Positions 35,281 through 46,177 of a stretch of DNA of 64,000 nucleotides are shown here, piece by piece (within the stretch, counting starts at the first letter, position 1; each line of letters opens with the position of its first letter). A model generated the notes under the pieces. The model was not told the DNA's origin. It searched no databases and was given only the letters and a program-made list of their open reading frames with translations. This DNA is from Annona cherimola. Lineage: Eukaryota > Streptophyta > Magnoliopsida > Magnoliales > Annonaceae. The position numbers were made by a program, and so were the translations under genes. Location of the stretch: assembly GCA_030490835.1 (NCBI GenBank), contig CM059975.1, positions 32,768,133 through 32,832,132 on the forward strand, in the 5' to 3' direction.

Positions 35281-36087
35281 GACAATAAGCCTTTGTATCC
35301 AAAATTGAACCAACAACTATTTACCAAGCTCTTGATGATGAAAACTGGATCATAACAATGCAAGAGGAATTAAATCAATTTGAAAGAAACCAAGTTTGGC
35401 ATATTGTTCCAAGACCAAAGAACTGTAATGTCATTGGAACAAAATGGGTCTTTAGGAACAAATTAGATGAAAGTGGACTTGTGGTGAGAAACAAAGCTAG
35501 ACTTGTGGCAAAAGGATACTCACAAAAAGAAGGAATAGACTTTAAGGAATCCTATGCTCCGGTTGCTAGATTAGAAGTCATTCACATTTTACTAGTCTTT
35601 GCATCTCACATGAACTTTAAGTTATTTCAAATGGATGTTAAAAGTGCATTTTTGAATGAGTATATAAATGAAGAGGTGTATGTTGAACAACCACCTGGAT
35701 TTGAGGAGAAAGATCAATCTAAATTTGTATACAAATTAACCAAAGCACTATATGGATTAAAACAAGCTCCAAGGGCTTGGTATGAAAGATTAAGCAAATT
35801 TCTGATTGATCATGACTTTCAAAAAGGAAAGGTAGGCACTATGTTGTTCATTAAGTATAAAGAAAGAGACATTTTGATTATTCAAATTTATGTCGATGAT
35901 ATTATTTTTGGTGCTACTAATGAGATTCTTTGTCAAGAATTTTCTGAGCTTATGCAGAAGGAATTTTAGATGAGTATGATGGGGGATCTAAATTTCTTCC
36001 TTGGACTACAAATTAAGCAACTAAGTGAAGAGATTTTCATAAACCAGTCCAACTATATCAAAAAATATTAAAGAAGTTCGGCATGCA
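35281..36087 (+). pseudogene. Reverse transcriptase of element B pol
   Basis: [30 protein letters not shown] and the catalytic YVDD (35889-35900) are present. A stop at 35967 (EF then TAG) and a frameshift near 36065 cut the thumb region. Confidence 0.88.
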
Positions 36088-36089
36088 AA

Positions 36090-36830
36090 ATAGCAAAGGG
36101 GCAAACACAGTTATGAGCTCAACCATTAAAATTGACAAAGATGAGAAAGGTAAACCTGTTGATTTAAAGTTATATACAAGCATGATAGACTCTTTATTAT
36201 ACTTAACTGCTTCTAGACCCCATATACTGTTTAGTGTTTGCATGTGCTCTATATTTCAATCATGTCCAAAAGAATCACATTTGGTAGTTGTAAAAAGAAT
36301 TTTCAGATACTTATAGATACTACCAACATAGGACTTTGGTATCCAAAGGGTTCTAATTTTGATCTAATCGGCTACTCGGATGCGGATTTTGCCGAATACA
36401 AAGTAGATAAAAAAAGTACTAGTGGAACATGTCAGTTCCTTGGAAACATGTTGGTTTCATGTTATTCAAGGAAACAAACTAGTGTTGCTCTATCTATGGC
36501 GGAAGCCGAATATATAGCCGCCAGGAGCTGTTGTGCCCAATTACTTTGGATGAAACAACAACTTAGGGACTATGACATGGATTTTAAAGTTATACGTATT
36601 AGATGTGATAATATTAGTGCAATATATTTAACTAAAAATCCAGTATTGTATTCTAGGACCAAGCATATAGACCTAAGACATCATTTTATCAGAGAACATA
36701 TAGAAAATCATAACATATGTTTGGAATATGTGAAAACAGAAGATCAAATTACAGATATTTTTACCAAACCTCTAGAAAAAAAATATTTTATAAAATTAGA
36801 AATGATATGGGGATGATTGAATTAACTTAG
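36090..36830 (+). pseudogene. RNase H of element B pol
   Basis: Includes SDADFAEYKVDKKSTSGTCQ, AEAEYIAA and the C-terminal RTKHIDLRHHFIRE and FTKPL. Frameshifts near 36312 and 36783. A relative of the last motif, GMIEL, ends the region. Confidence 0.85.
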
Positions 36831-37160
36831 AAAAGCACAAGCTGAGGGGGAGCATAGGTTCAGGGGAAGCAGCCCCCGCCATTCTCAAAGGATTAACCCG
36901 CTCCATCTTTATTTTTGATCAATTGACAAAAAGGGGGAGAATAAATTAAGATTTAAGTTGGGTAGATTATACATAAGTTTGCATATGAAAAGTTTGAAAA
37001 ATATGTAAATGATGAGAATGAAATATGTATGTTAAACTTCAAAATGCAAAAGACCAGTGATTATTCTAAAGATACCAAAACAAGATAAAATAGTATGTTT
37101 TAAAGACATTGAAAGGTATACACTCAAATCGATTTTGTTAATCATCAAAAAGGGGGAGAT
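36831..37160 (+). promoter_or_regulatory. Repeated polypurine tracts of element B
   Basis: GAGGGGGAGCA (~36845), CAAAAAGGGGGAGA (~36929) and AAAAAGGGGGAGAT (37147-37160, directly at the LTR) are successive PPT-like motifs for plus-strand priming. Several PPT copies before the 3' LTR are a known Sirevirus trait. Confidence 0.7.
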
Positions 37161-38814
37161 TGTTGGAAACATGTGGAAAATAAGCCAAGTCTATATTTTG
37201 ATGATTAACAAATCAATTTGAGTAAGTTTCGGTTACTAACATGTTTATGAAGATGATTAAAGGATATAGAAATAAAGAAAATGAAGCATGACAGGTCAAG
37301 TTGATTTTCAAGTCGACTCAGGCATCGACTTAGGCTAAGTCGATCCCCGAGCATGACATTTCAAAACGTCATTTTCGTCCAGTGTTGAAATCGGGGAGTA
37401 AAGCTGCCGAAGTCGCAAACGAAGTTGACTCCGCATGTGACTTGGGTGAAGTCGCAGACCAAGTCGACTCCAGCATCGACTTCAAACGTGATTTTCTGTC
37501 CAGAGTTGAAATTGGGGACGAGAGCTGCCGAAGTCACAGACCAAGTCGACTCCATATGCAACTTGGGTGAAGTTGCAGGCCAAGTCGACTCCAGCTTCGA
37601 CTTTAGACTGACAGCATGCGTTTTGAAGAGATAAGTCGCAAACCAAGTCAACTCAATGCTCGACTTGAGTAAAATTGAAGACCAAGTAGACTCAAATATT
37701 CTACTTAGGCCAAATGAAGATCAAATCAAGTCCAAAGCAAACAAAGTTGCATGTATTCATCATGGAAAATCAAGATCACACACTTCATGCACTCCAAGAT
37801 TCAATGATTCAAAGTTTACAAGTCACGAAGCTAAAGGACATCAAGCTATGATGAATATACTAAGTTTCAAATGACATAAATCAAGGGAAGTACATTAATT
37901 TGAAGAAATTTAAGTGACCAAAGTCATCTCCAAGGATTTCAAGTTCATCAAGCAAGCCAAGGAAGTGAAGTCGCACCCGAAGTCGACTTCACCTGCGACT
38001 TGGGTCAAGTCCAAGACCAAGTCGACCCGAGGAAGAACTTGAACAACCTGAGCACAGCGAAGTCGCACCCGAAGTCGACTCCACCTGCGACTTGGGTCGC
38101 AACGGTCGAAATTTTTTTGAACGTTGGCGCATTAAATGCTCGCCACCTACTTCCAAACGTTCGGATTCCCTCGCCATTTATATAAGACATTCAATATGAA
38201 CGTAGAGGGAAACTGAAACATCATTGATTGAGCACAACTCTCATCTCCAAGTGTACTAAGTGATCAAGCCAACATCTAGAAGACGAACCTTGCTTTCAAA
38301 TTGCCAAGAGCTGCTCGTTGAATCTTTCAGACTGCTTTATAAGTTCTTCTCTGCGCCAAATCTGCCTCTACACACCAGTAATGTGTAGAAACTTTCTTTT
38401 ATTCTTTCTTGTTGTATTGAACTTGATTTAGTTTGGGTAACTAAGATCAAGTGTAAGCAAATTAGTGTGTGATTGGAGTGGAACTCGTCAACTACTTGTG
38501 CTGTAAGTTGTTGATGCCCCTAGAGCTGAAATCTAAAAGAGAGCAGTGACTCTAGTTGTATTTGTGAAATACATAGTGGAACCCAAGTCACAAGAGGTGT
38601 GAGCTTTGAAGAGTGGAGTAGGGAAGGTTGCCCGAACCACTATAAATCTTGTCAATTGATTTATTTCAGCTCTTATTATCTTATTATTTTTCTTTTGTTT
38701 CATTGAAGGCGATTAAACTAAACCGGGGTAAAGTTTCTGTTTAAAGTTGAAAATTTTTAATTACCTAATTCACCCCTCCCCTCTTGGATATTTGCCATTA
38801 ACTCGGGACCAACA
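37161..38814 (+). repeat. 3' LTR of element B
   Basis: Matches the 5' LTR closely from ~37650 onward, but is visibly more diverged in the first ~220 bp and lacks a GTCGAC half-module there. TATATAAG at 38179-38186. Confidence 0.93.
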
Positions 38815-38819
38815 ATAGG

Positions 38820-39634
38820 AACTTTAGATTTGTTCATTAGTGTCATGTAATAGTGATCGTTATATTGTTATTGTATTCACGGAAATTATGATTTATGCAG
38901 CAATATTTTGGGCTGCCGTTAGAAATTTAATATAAATCATAAATAATAGGTTGTCACTCAAATTGTTGCAATATATTTTTTTCTTCCCTTTTAATGGAAC
39001 TTTCAATAGTCGACCATAATAATTAAAATAAAAAGGGGAGGAGACGACCATGAAGGTGCGGCCATTAAAGGGCCTTCTAGATGGGTTTATTGCTTCTGCC
39101 CACTATAACTAATATCTACAGAATAAAATAATAATGATAATAATAATAAAAATCTTTTGATCAAGCAACATATGAGTAATTATATAAGTGATGATTATAT
39201 TTTAAATTTTCTTGTGACGAGATTTTATTTTATAGTATGACTAGAGATTGATGTCTAAGTAAGAGGCCTTGAAATGGATCATGAGGTTATGTAATTAGGT
39301 CCCTGCTATATAGGGGAAGCCTCCCACACCTCACCTTATTTACCTAGTAGACCAAAAGAAGTACTATAAAATTTAATTGCATATAATAAATTTAATAATC
39401 GTTATTATTAAATTACTCTCAATATTTTATACCCCCATAATTTGAGTGGGACTTCATATGAATGGTTAGTTTTATATTGGAAAGCTAATAATTTAGTGTT
39501 TTTTATTAAATTGAAACTAACCTATTATCATACAAATTTTATCAATATTCATAATCGAATATATTATTATTATTATTTCTAATATATTTAATATTTTTTG
39601 AATAATTTGGTATTGTTAGTTACCCTAAAGGGTC
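38820..39634 (+). other. Leader of Copia A, second part
   Basis: Non-coding AT-rich leader between B and the RTE insertion. It ends in one unit of the AAGGGTCTAGAAT repeat that resumes at 55461. Confidence 0.55.
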
Positions 39635-39789
39635 TAGAATACTTCATTTTCAATTATCATCATTATCATAAGCCATTTCCCACCTAGGTGAGGTCGGCTG
39701 CATGGATTCTGTTGAACAATTCTTATCGATTTAAGACTAAATTTTCTGTAATTTGTAATATTTTAAAATCTTGTTTAATTACTTCCATC

Positions 39790-40455
39790 TATATTTTTTT
39801 TAGTCTTCATCTCATTCTCCTACCATCTTCTATTTGAATAGACTCTGTTCTCCTAATCGGTGCTACTTCAGGTTTCCTTTTAACATGACCAAACCATCTT
39901 AATCTATTTTCTCTCATTTTATCACAAATTAGTCTCAGTTTTAAGTTTTCTTGAATTATTTCATTCATAATTTTATCTTTTCTTGTTTTACTACTCATCT
40001 ACCTTAACATTCTCATTTCTGCTAAGCTCATTTTTTATATACGTTGTTCTTTAACTGTCCAACAGTTTGCCTCATAAAGCATAACATGTCTAATGGCAGT
40101 CTTACAAAATTTTTCTTTTAGTTTGATTGGAAATCGATAATCACATAAAATTCCTGACGTACTTCGTCATTTCATCCATCCTGCTTGAATTCTATGTATC
40201 ATATATTTCTCAATTTTTTCATTCTCTTAAACTATTGATCCTAGGTACTGAAAGCGATTAGTTCTTATTACTACCTGATCTAAAATCTTAATTGGTTCCT
40301 CATCCGAGTTCTCACTATTATTAAAATCGTATTTCATATATTCAGTTTTTGTGTGATTAATTCTAAAACCATTAGATTCTACAGTATTTACCCACCTATT
40401 CAATTTTAAATTTAGTCCTTTAGTTTCATCTATTAGAACAATATTATCAGCAAAC
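39790..40455 (-). pseudogene. RTE reverse transcriptase, C-terminal part
   Basis: Resumes with FADN (motif C, one Asp changed to Asn) at ~40450, then GFRINHTKTEYM and RFQYLGSIV, and ends with the family's MRENRLRWFGHVKRKP (~39880). It is the continuation of 51238-52210 across C. Confidence 0.88.
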
Positions 40456-42142
40456 TGTTGGTCCCGAGTTTATGGCAAAACCCAAGAGGGGAGGGGTGAA
40501 TTGGGTTCTTGAAAAATTCTTTAGCAAATCAAAACTTAACCCCTTTAAAGTTTCAATCCCCTAGATTGTAACAAATAGAAAGTAGTGAGATAATGAAAGC
40601 AATAAAGAAAAGCAGTAGACAAGATTTATAGTGGTTCGGGCAACCTTTCCATACTCCACTCTTCCAAGCTCACACACCGTTGTGACTTGGGTTCCACTAT
40701 GTATTCCGCGAATACAACTAGAGTCTCCACTCTCTTCTAGATTCTAGCTCTAGAGGGCATATACAACCAGAGCCTCTGCTCTCTTCTAGATTCAAGCTCT
40801 AGGGGGCATATACAATCAACGCAAGTAGGTGATGAGTTACACTCCAATCACAACTCTACTTGCAATGTTTTGGTTTGAATCACTAAACTCAAACCAAGCA
40901 CTAAAAATAAACAATAATGTGAAAATAAAGGACATCTACACTTTACTGAATTGTGTAGCAAGTTTCAGCTTGAGGAAGAATCTGTAGAAGCAACCAATTG
41001 TATTTTGTTGAAGCAAACCGCAACTTTGAAGCTTGTTCTTCCTTTGAAAGTGTATAGATTACTCAATTGTAGAGAAAAGCAAATGAAAGCTCTTACTAGC
41101 ACTTCTTTCCTCTCTTTAGGCTCTATGTTGTGTTTATCCACGTTTGCTTGAGTGTGTATATATAGAGGAGGGAAGATTTTGAACGTTATAGAGGTAGTTG
41201 GCGCGTAATAAATGTTCCAATGTTCGAAAATTCGAATGTTACGTCCCCAAGTCGCAGGTGGAGTCGACTTCGTCTGCGACTTCGCCCAAGTCGCATGCTG
41301 GAGTCGACTTCGTGTGCGACTTCGACTATTCTTCAGTTTCCAAGTCTGTGTTCTGGGTCGACTTGGTTTCAGACTTGGCCTCAAGTCAATCTTGGAGTCG
41401 ACTTGGGGTGCGACTTGATTATTTCCTTGTACCAAGTCAGTTTGATCTTTGTTGATATAATTCTTGCTTGCTTAACTTCTTTCTTCTTCTTGTCCTTCAA
41501 TACTAAAGGCTTGGATTTGCTTCAAATCTTGGATAACTTGAATCTTGTATGGACAAATCATCTTTGATTTGGAATGAATTCATATGCCTTGCTTGCTTTA
41601 AGCTTGTATTAGTCTTTATATACTCAGGTTTGAAAAACTTGAGTTGTCTTCATCTTGAAATGAACTTGTACCTTTAACTTGGGCTTGAGAAACTCAAGTC
41701 GATCTTGGGGTCGACTTCATATGCGACTTGGCCTCAAGTCGCAAGTAGAGTCGACTTCGACTGCGACTTCGGATGTGTTGTCCCCCAAAATCAACGCTGG
41801 AGAGAAATGTGCAACTTCAAGTCGATACTGGAGTCGACTTCGTTTGCGACTTGGCTTCCAAGTCACAAGTGGAGTCAACTTCGACTGCGGCTTCGGATGT
41901 TCATCTTCTAATTTCAAATCTATTCATCAGGTACCTGTTGAAGTCGTATGTGGAGTCGACTTCGAGATCGACTTCACCCTAAGTCGAAGTGGGAGTCGAC
42001 TTGGGAATCTACTTGGCTGATTTCATTCCTTAAGACATTGATTAAAACTATTAGTAATCATTTCATACTCAAATTTGAATTTGTTAATCATCAAAACTTG
42101 TGCTTTGATCAATTTGTTTTGTTTTAACTATTGTTTCCAACA
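40456..42142 (-). repeat. 3' LTR of element C
   Basis: Plus strand begins TGTTGGTCCCGAG and ends GTTTCCAACA. GTCGAC-module arrays at 41244-41425 and 41693-42017, and a TATATA box read on the minus strand near 41155-41163. It has one 40-bp module more than the other LTR. Confidence 0.92.
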
Positions 42143-42672
42143 ATCTCCCCCTTTTTGATGATTGACAAAATTAATTTGAGTTTGTATCTTTCAAGAAAAA
42201 CACATTTATATAATTTTCAAAATAGAGCATCAAATATCTTTCAAACAGAGCATGAAACAAATATTAGAGCATAAATCATATTTCATATCATCATGATTCA
42301 TACAGATTACAATGCAAAGCAAAATAAAACTTATATACAAGCTACCCAACCCAAAAACTCTAAAACCTATGTCATGTCCTAAAACTCACTCAACACTCTA
42401 TCCTATCTCCCCCTTTTTGTCAATCACTCAAAATGATATTCAATTACCAAGGATTTGGTGAATTGAAATTTAGAAATGGGATATGAAGATTGAGTAGGTT
42501 TGACGGGTCGACCATGAGCAGACGAGTAGAAAGATGAAACAGGTGCGGGGGTTAGATCTCGATGAACTTATCCAGATTCAAATGGATCTAGTTCGGGTAT
42601 GGGCCAATTACGATGACGCCCGGATGCTAGATGATAGTGTATAGTTCGCAATTTCCGATCCATATGATCCTG
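42143..42672 (-). promoter_or_regulatory. PPT region of element C
   Basis: AAAAAGGGGGAGAT (minus strand) abuts the LTR at 42143-42157, and a second AAAAAGGGGGAGAT-like tract lies at ~42405-42419, paralleling the doubled PPT in element B. The rest is non-coding. Confidence 0.7.
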
Positions 42673-44019
42673 TCAGGAATGCATGTCCATGATGGCTGTG
42701 AGGACCCCAGAGATGAGACTTGTAACTTTGTTTTCCTGTTGAGCCATTTCATCTCGAATGGTTTGCAAAGTTATCTCCGGAGATGATGGTTGTGGTGCTG
42801 GATCTGGAATGCCTGATCCCCTTGGAGAGTATGATCCATGTGACATGGGAGAGGCTGGCTCCTCAGGTATATCCTGTGGTGGAGCCGGTTGGACTTCTGG
42901 GGGCTGCTCCCCCTCAGTAGGTGCTCGTCCAGCCTCTTCTGGAGCTTCTGCTTCGGCCCTTAGTTCATGTTCATTGACCTTCATTCTCTGGATCAATGCT
43001 TTGTTGATTGCATTTGTGGATTTCAGTACTTCAAAGGGCTCGCCTTCAATATCCACTTTAAAATGCTCGAGGATCTTCGTGATCCAGGTACCGTAGGGTA
43101 GAACTCCCCGTGGATTGTCCTTTCTGCAGCTAAGGGCTTCAATGAATAAACGGGGAAGACTGACTTTTACCCTGTTTATGATTTTCCATAATATTCCAGC
43201 TTCTTGAGGGTTCAGTTGATTTCTTCCTCCGCCCTTAGGATAGATGCAGTGGGCTATCAATAGGCGTAGAACCCGTAGCCTTGGAGACAGATCCATGTAA
43301 TGCAGAAACTTGATCCCTGGATGATACTTATTGCTCCGGGTGAGCTGATTATATATCTGATCAAGTGAGATGTCTGTAGGGATTGGTTCATCTTCATGTG
43401 GAACCTCAAGTATCTGTTCAATGTTTATCATTGCTCCTTCCAAATTTGGAGTTACGCCAATGCCAAAGAACATGTCAACTCCTTTTACAAAGCTGCCATA
43501 GTATTCTTCATCCCACAAGTAATAAAAGATCCTAGTTAAATCCGGATAGACTCTTTCATCTTCTTTTAGCAGCTTGGTCCAACCTTGGAATTCCAATAGG
43601 TCTTCTATATCTGACCCATAATCTTTCAGAAACTTGAAATCAATAATTTTGGGAATGAATACCTTCCGCTCGTAGAAGGATTTGTAGAACCGACTGTGCT
43701 GGAGTTCGGTCTTGAAGTACGTAGTCGGCATTTTTAACACCTGAGCTTTGCCAGCTGTGTTGCCTTTCCTTCTCGCCCCAGATTGAGTGCTGTGTGAGGT
43801 TTGGGGTTGTTCCTCACGACCAGCTGTTGTTGACGGAGTTCCCGTTTGAAAACGTACCCGACGGCTAGTGGAAGTTGATGGTTCTTCCCGGCCTCATTTT
43901 GAGGAGGTTCGTTGCCTCCTAGGCACCTCGTCTTCCGTATGGGATGTAGACTTTCTGGTAACAGGTTTGAGAGATGGTTTTGATACTGCTAGCTTGGGAA
44001 TTCTAGACTTTGGAGCCAT
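42673..44019 (-). pseudogene. Third ORF of element C (plant-transposon-protein domain, envelope-position ORF)
   Basis: The frame runs from the ATG ending at 44019 (MAPKSRIPK) to a stop at 42673, 448 codons, with a single TGA at codon 42 (43894-43896) where relatives would likely have CGA. The N-terminus is basic and Ser/Thr-rich. Residues ~95-310 contain FYERKVFIPK, YPDLTRIFYYLW and LPRLFIEAL, which resemble the domain known as putative plant transposon protein (PF20167 type). The C-terminal third is Pro/Glu-rich. In some Sireviruses an ORF in this place has been called envelope-like. I see no clear signal peptide or transmembrane span from MAPKS onward. Its function is unknown. Element B lacks it. 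Confidence 0.75.
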
Positions 44020-44029
44020 TGGATTTTGA

Positions 44030-44580
44030 AATTCAGAGAGGCAGAAAGACAAAGAGAAGAGAGAGAGAGAAATAGAGAGAATAGAGACAGAGAATCTGAG
44101 AAGAGAGATAGAGAGATGAGTGTAGAGAGAAGAAAATAAAGAAAAGAGAAAGATGAAGGCAGTGACGAAAATGGCAGAGAAGGATGGGAAACGAAAATGA
44201 AAGAGAGCAGAGGAATAGAGAGACGGGAAGAGAGAGGAGAAGACAGGGAGAGTGAGAGAGAGCTTGGAGCAGAGAGGAAGAGAGGAGAGAAAAGCAGAGA
44301 GAAATTGAGAGAGAAGAGAGAGGACAGAGGGAGGAGAGTAGAGAGATAGAAGGCAGGGATGGAGATGGCAGAGAAATAGAGAGACGGGGAGAGAGAGAGA
44401 AAGGAAGACTATGCGCGGGAGAAAGAAGGGAAGGAGAAGAGAGAATCGGAAATGGAGAGGGAGAGAAAGAAAGCCGGAGAACAGAGAGAGCCGGAAAAAT
44501 GGAGAGGACACGGAGGCAGAGCGCGGGAAAAAATGAGGAGAAGGAAGAAGAAGAAAGAAAGAAGAAGAAGGCGGACGGTC
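44030..44580. repeat. GA-rich (purine) tract upstream of the third ORF
   Basis: About 550 bp in which the plus strand is almost wholly A and G (GAGAGA, GAGAAGA and variants). On the minus strand it is a pyrimidine tract directly 5' of MAPKS, in the spacer after RNase H, like a long leader for the third ORF. Confidence 0.85.
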
Positions 44581-44712
44581 GCGCGCGGAGTCGACTTTGC
44601 CCTAGGCGAAGTCGACTTCGACCCCTCGGAGTCGACTTCGCCTCAGAGCGGAGTCGACTTCACATCTCCCAAGTCGACTTCACTGGAGTCGACTTGACTC
44701 ATCGACTTTGAC
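44581..44712 (-). repeat. GTCGACTTC array in the C spacer
   Basis: Seven GTCGAC sites in ~130 bp (AGTCGACTTCG, AGTCGACTTCAC and similar). The motif is otherwise confined to LTRs of B, C and D. Here it separates RNase H from the GA tract. Confidence 0.85.
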
Positions 44713-44745
44713 CTTTTTCAGATTTGATTTTCTTGTATAATTTTC

Positions 44746-45294
44746 CTAATTTAATTCAATCATCCCCATTTCATTTCTAATTTTGTAAAATGGTTCCTTT
44801 GCTAAGGGCTTGATAAATATATCAGCAATTTGATCCTCAGTTTTCACATATTCCAAACAAATATTATGATTTTCAACATGTTCTCGAATAAAATGATGTC
44901 TTACATCTATATGCTTGGTTCTAGAATGCAATACAGGATTTTTTGTCAAACATATAGCACTTGTGTTATCACATCTGATAGGAATATTATAATAATCAAT
45001 GCCATAATCTTTTAATTGTTGTTTTATCCAAAGTAGTTGGGCACAACAGCTTCCGGCGGCTATATATTCGGCTTCTGCTGTAGATAGAGCAACACTAGTT
45101 TGTTTCCTTGAATACCATGAAACCAGCATATTTCCAAGAAATTGACAGGTTCCACTAGTACTTTTTCTATCTACTTTGTAGCGAGCAAAATCCGCATCCG
45201 AGTAGCCGATTAAGTCAAATGTTGACCCCTTTGGATACCATAGTCCAAGATTAGTAATATTTATCAAATATTTAAAAATTCTCTTTACAGCCAA
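44746..45294 (-). pseudogene. RNase H of element C pol
   Basis: Open from 45294 with SDADFARYKVDRKSTSGTCQ, STAEAEYIAAGS and HVENHNICLEYVKTEDQ to the natural end GMIELN. This is the best-preserved pol part of C. The frame is shifted relative to the RT just upstream. Confidence 0.88.
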
Positions 45295-46177
45295 TAAATG
45301 TATTCTTTAGGGTATGCTTGGAATCTAGAACACATACAAACACTGAAAAGTATATCTGGTCTAGAAGCAGTTAAATACAACAATGATCCTATCATACTTC
45401 TATAAAGCTTTTGATCGATACATTTACCGTTTTCGTCCGTGTCGATCTTGATTGCTGAACTCATTGGAGTATTTGCTCCTTTAGTAGTTTGCATTCCAAA
45501 TTTCTTTAGCATTTCTTTGACGTACTTGGACTGATTTAAGAATATTCCTTCGCTTTGTTGCTTGATTTGCAGTCCAAGGAAGAAATTTAGTTCTCCCATC
45601 ATGCTCATTTCAAATTCGCTCTGCATAATCTTAGAAAATTCTTGGCACAGAGTTTCATCAGTAGCACCAAATATTATATCATCTACATAGATTTGCACAA
45701 TTAAAATATTTTACTTTTATATTTGATGAATAATGTAGTATCAACTTTCCCTCTTTGAAATTCATGATCAATCAAAAATTTATTTAACCTTTCATACCAA
45801 GCTCTTGGGGCTTGTTTTAGTCCATATAATGCTTTGGTTAGCCTATAAACATATTTTGATTGATCCTTTTCTTCAAATCCAGGGGGTTGTTCAACATATA
45901 CTTCTTCATTCAAGTATCCATTCAAAAATGCGCTTTTCACATCCATTTGAAATAATTTGAAATTCATGTGAGAAGTAAATGCTAGTAAGATGCGTATGGC
46001 TTCTAATCTAGCCACAGGTGCATATGATTCTTCAAAATCAATTCCTTCTTCTTGGGAATACCCTTTGGCTACTAATCTAGCTTTATTTCTAATTACAAGT
46101 CCGCTTTCATCCAATTTGTTCCTAAATATTCATTTGGTACCAATAATGGTATAACCATTTGGTCTAGGAACTAAATG
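45285..46177 (-). pseudogene. Reverse transcriptase of element C pol
   Basis: [38 protein letters not shown] and, after a frameshift at ~45700, [12 protein letters not shown]. At the start, two Trp codons of VWH and TKWIFRNK read TGA (~46160 and ~46133). It ends with ILFSVCMCSRF. Confidence 0.88.

Larger units (their letters stand above)
30186..38814 (+). mobile_element. Copia (Sirevirus-like) retrotransposon B
   Basis: LTRs 30186-31846 and 37161-38814, target duplication ATAGG (30181-30185 and 38815-38819), an ATCAGAGCA primer-site core just after the 5' LTR (31852-31860), and PPT AAAAAGGGGGAGAT (37147-37160). Additional GGGGGAG tracts lie at ~36846 and ~36932. Long LTRs, repeated PPT motifs and iMet priming fit the Sirevirus (SIRE/Maximus) branch. 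gag, protease, integrase, RT and RNase H are all present in Copia order, but with stops and frameshifts. There is no third ORF. Confidence 0.92.

Noticed and set aside
42758..43096. Gly/Ser-rich + strand ORF
   Set aside because: Antisense shadow of the Pro/Glu-rich end of the third ORF of element C.
44452..44711. Plus-strand ORFs rich in Arg/Lys/Glu
   Set aside because: These are readings of the GA tract and GTCGAC array, low complexity, and antisense to element C.
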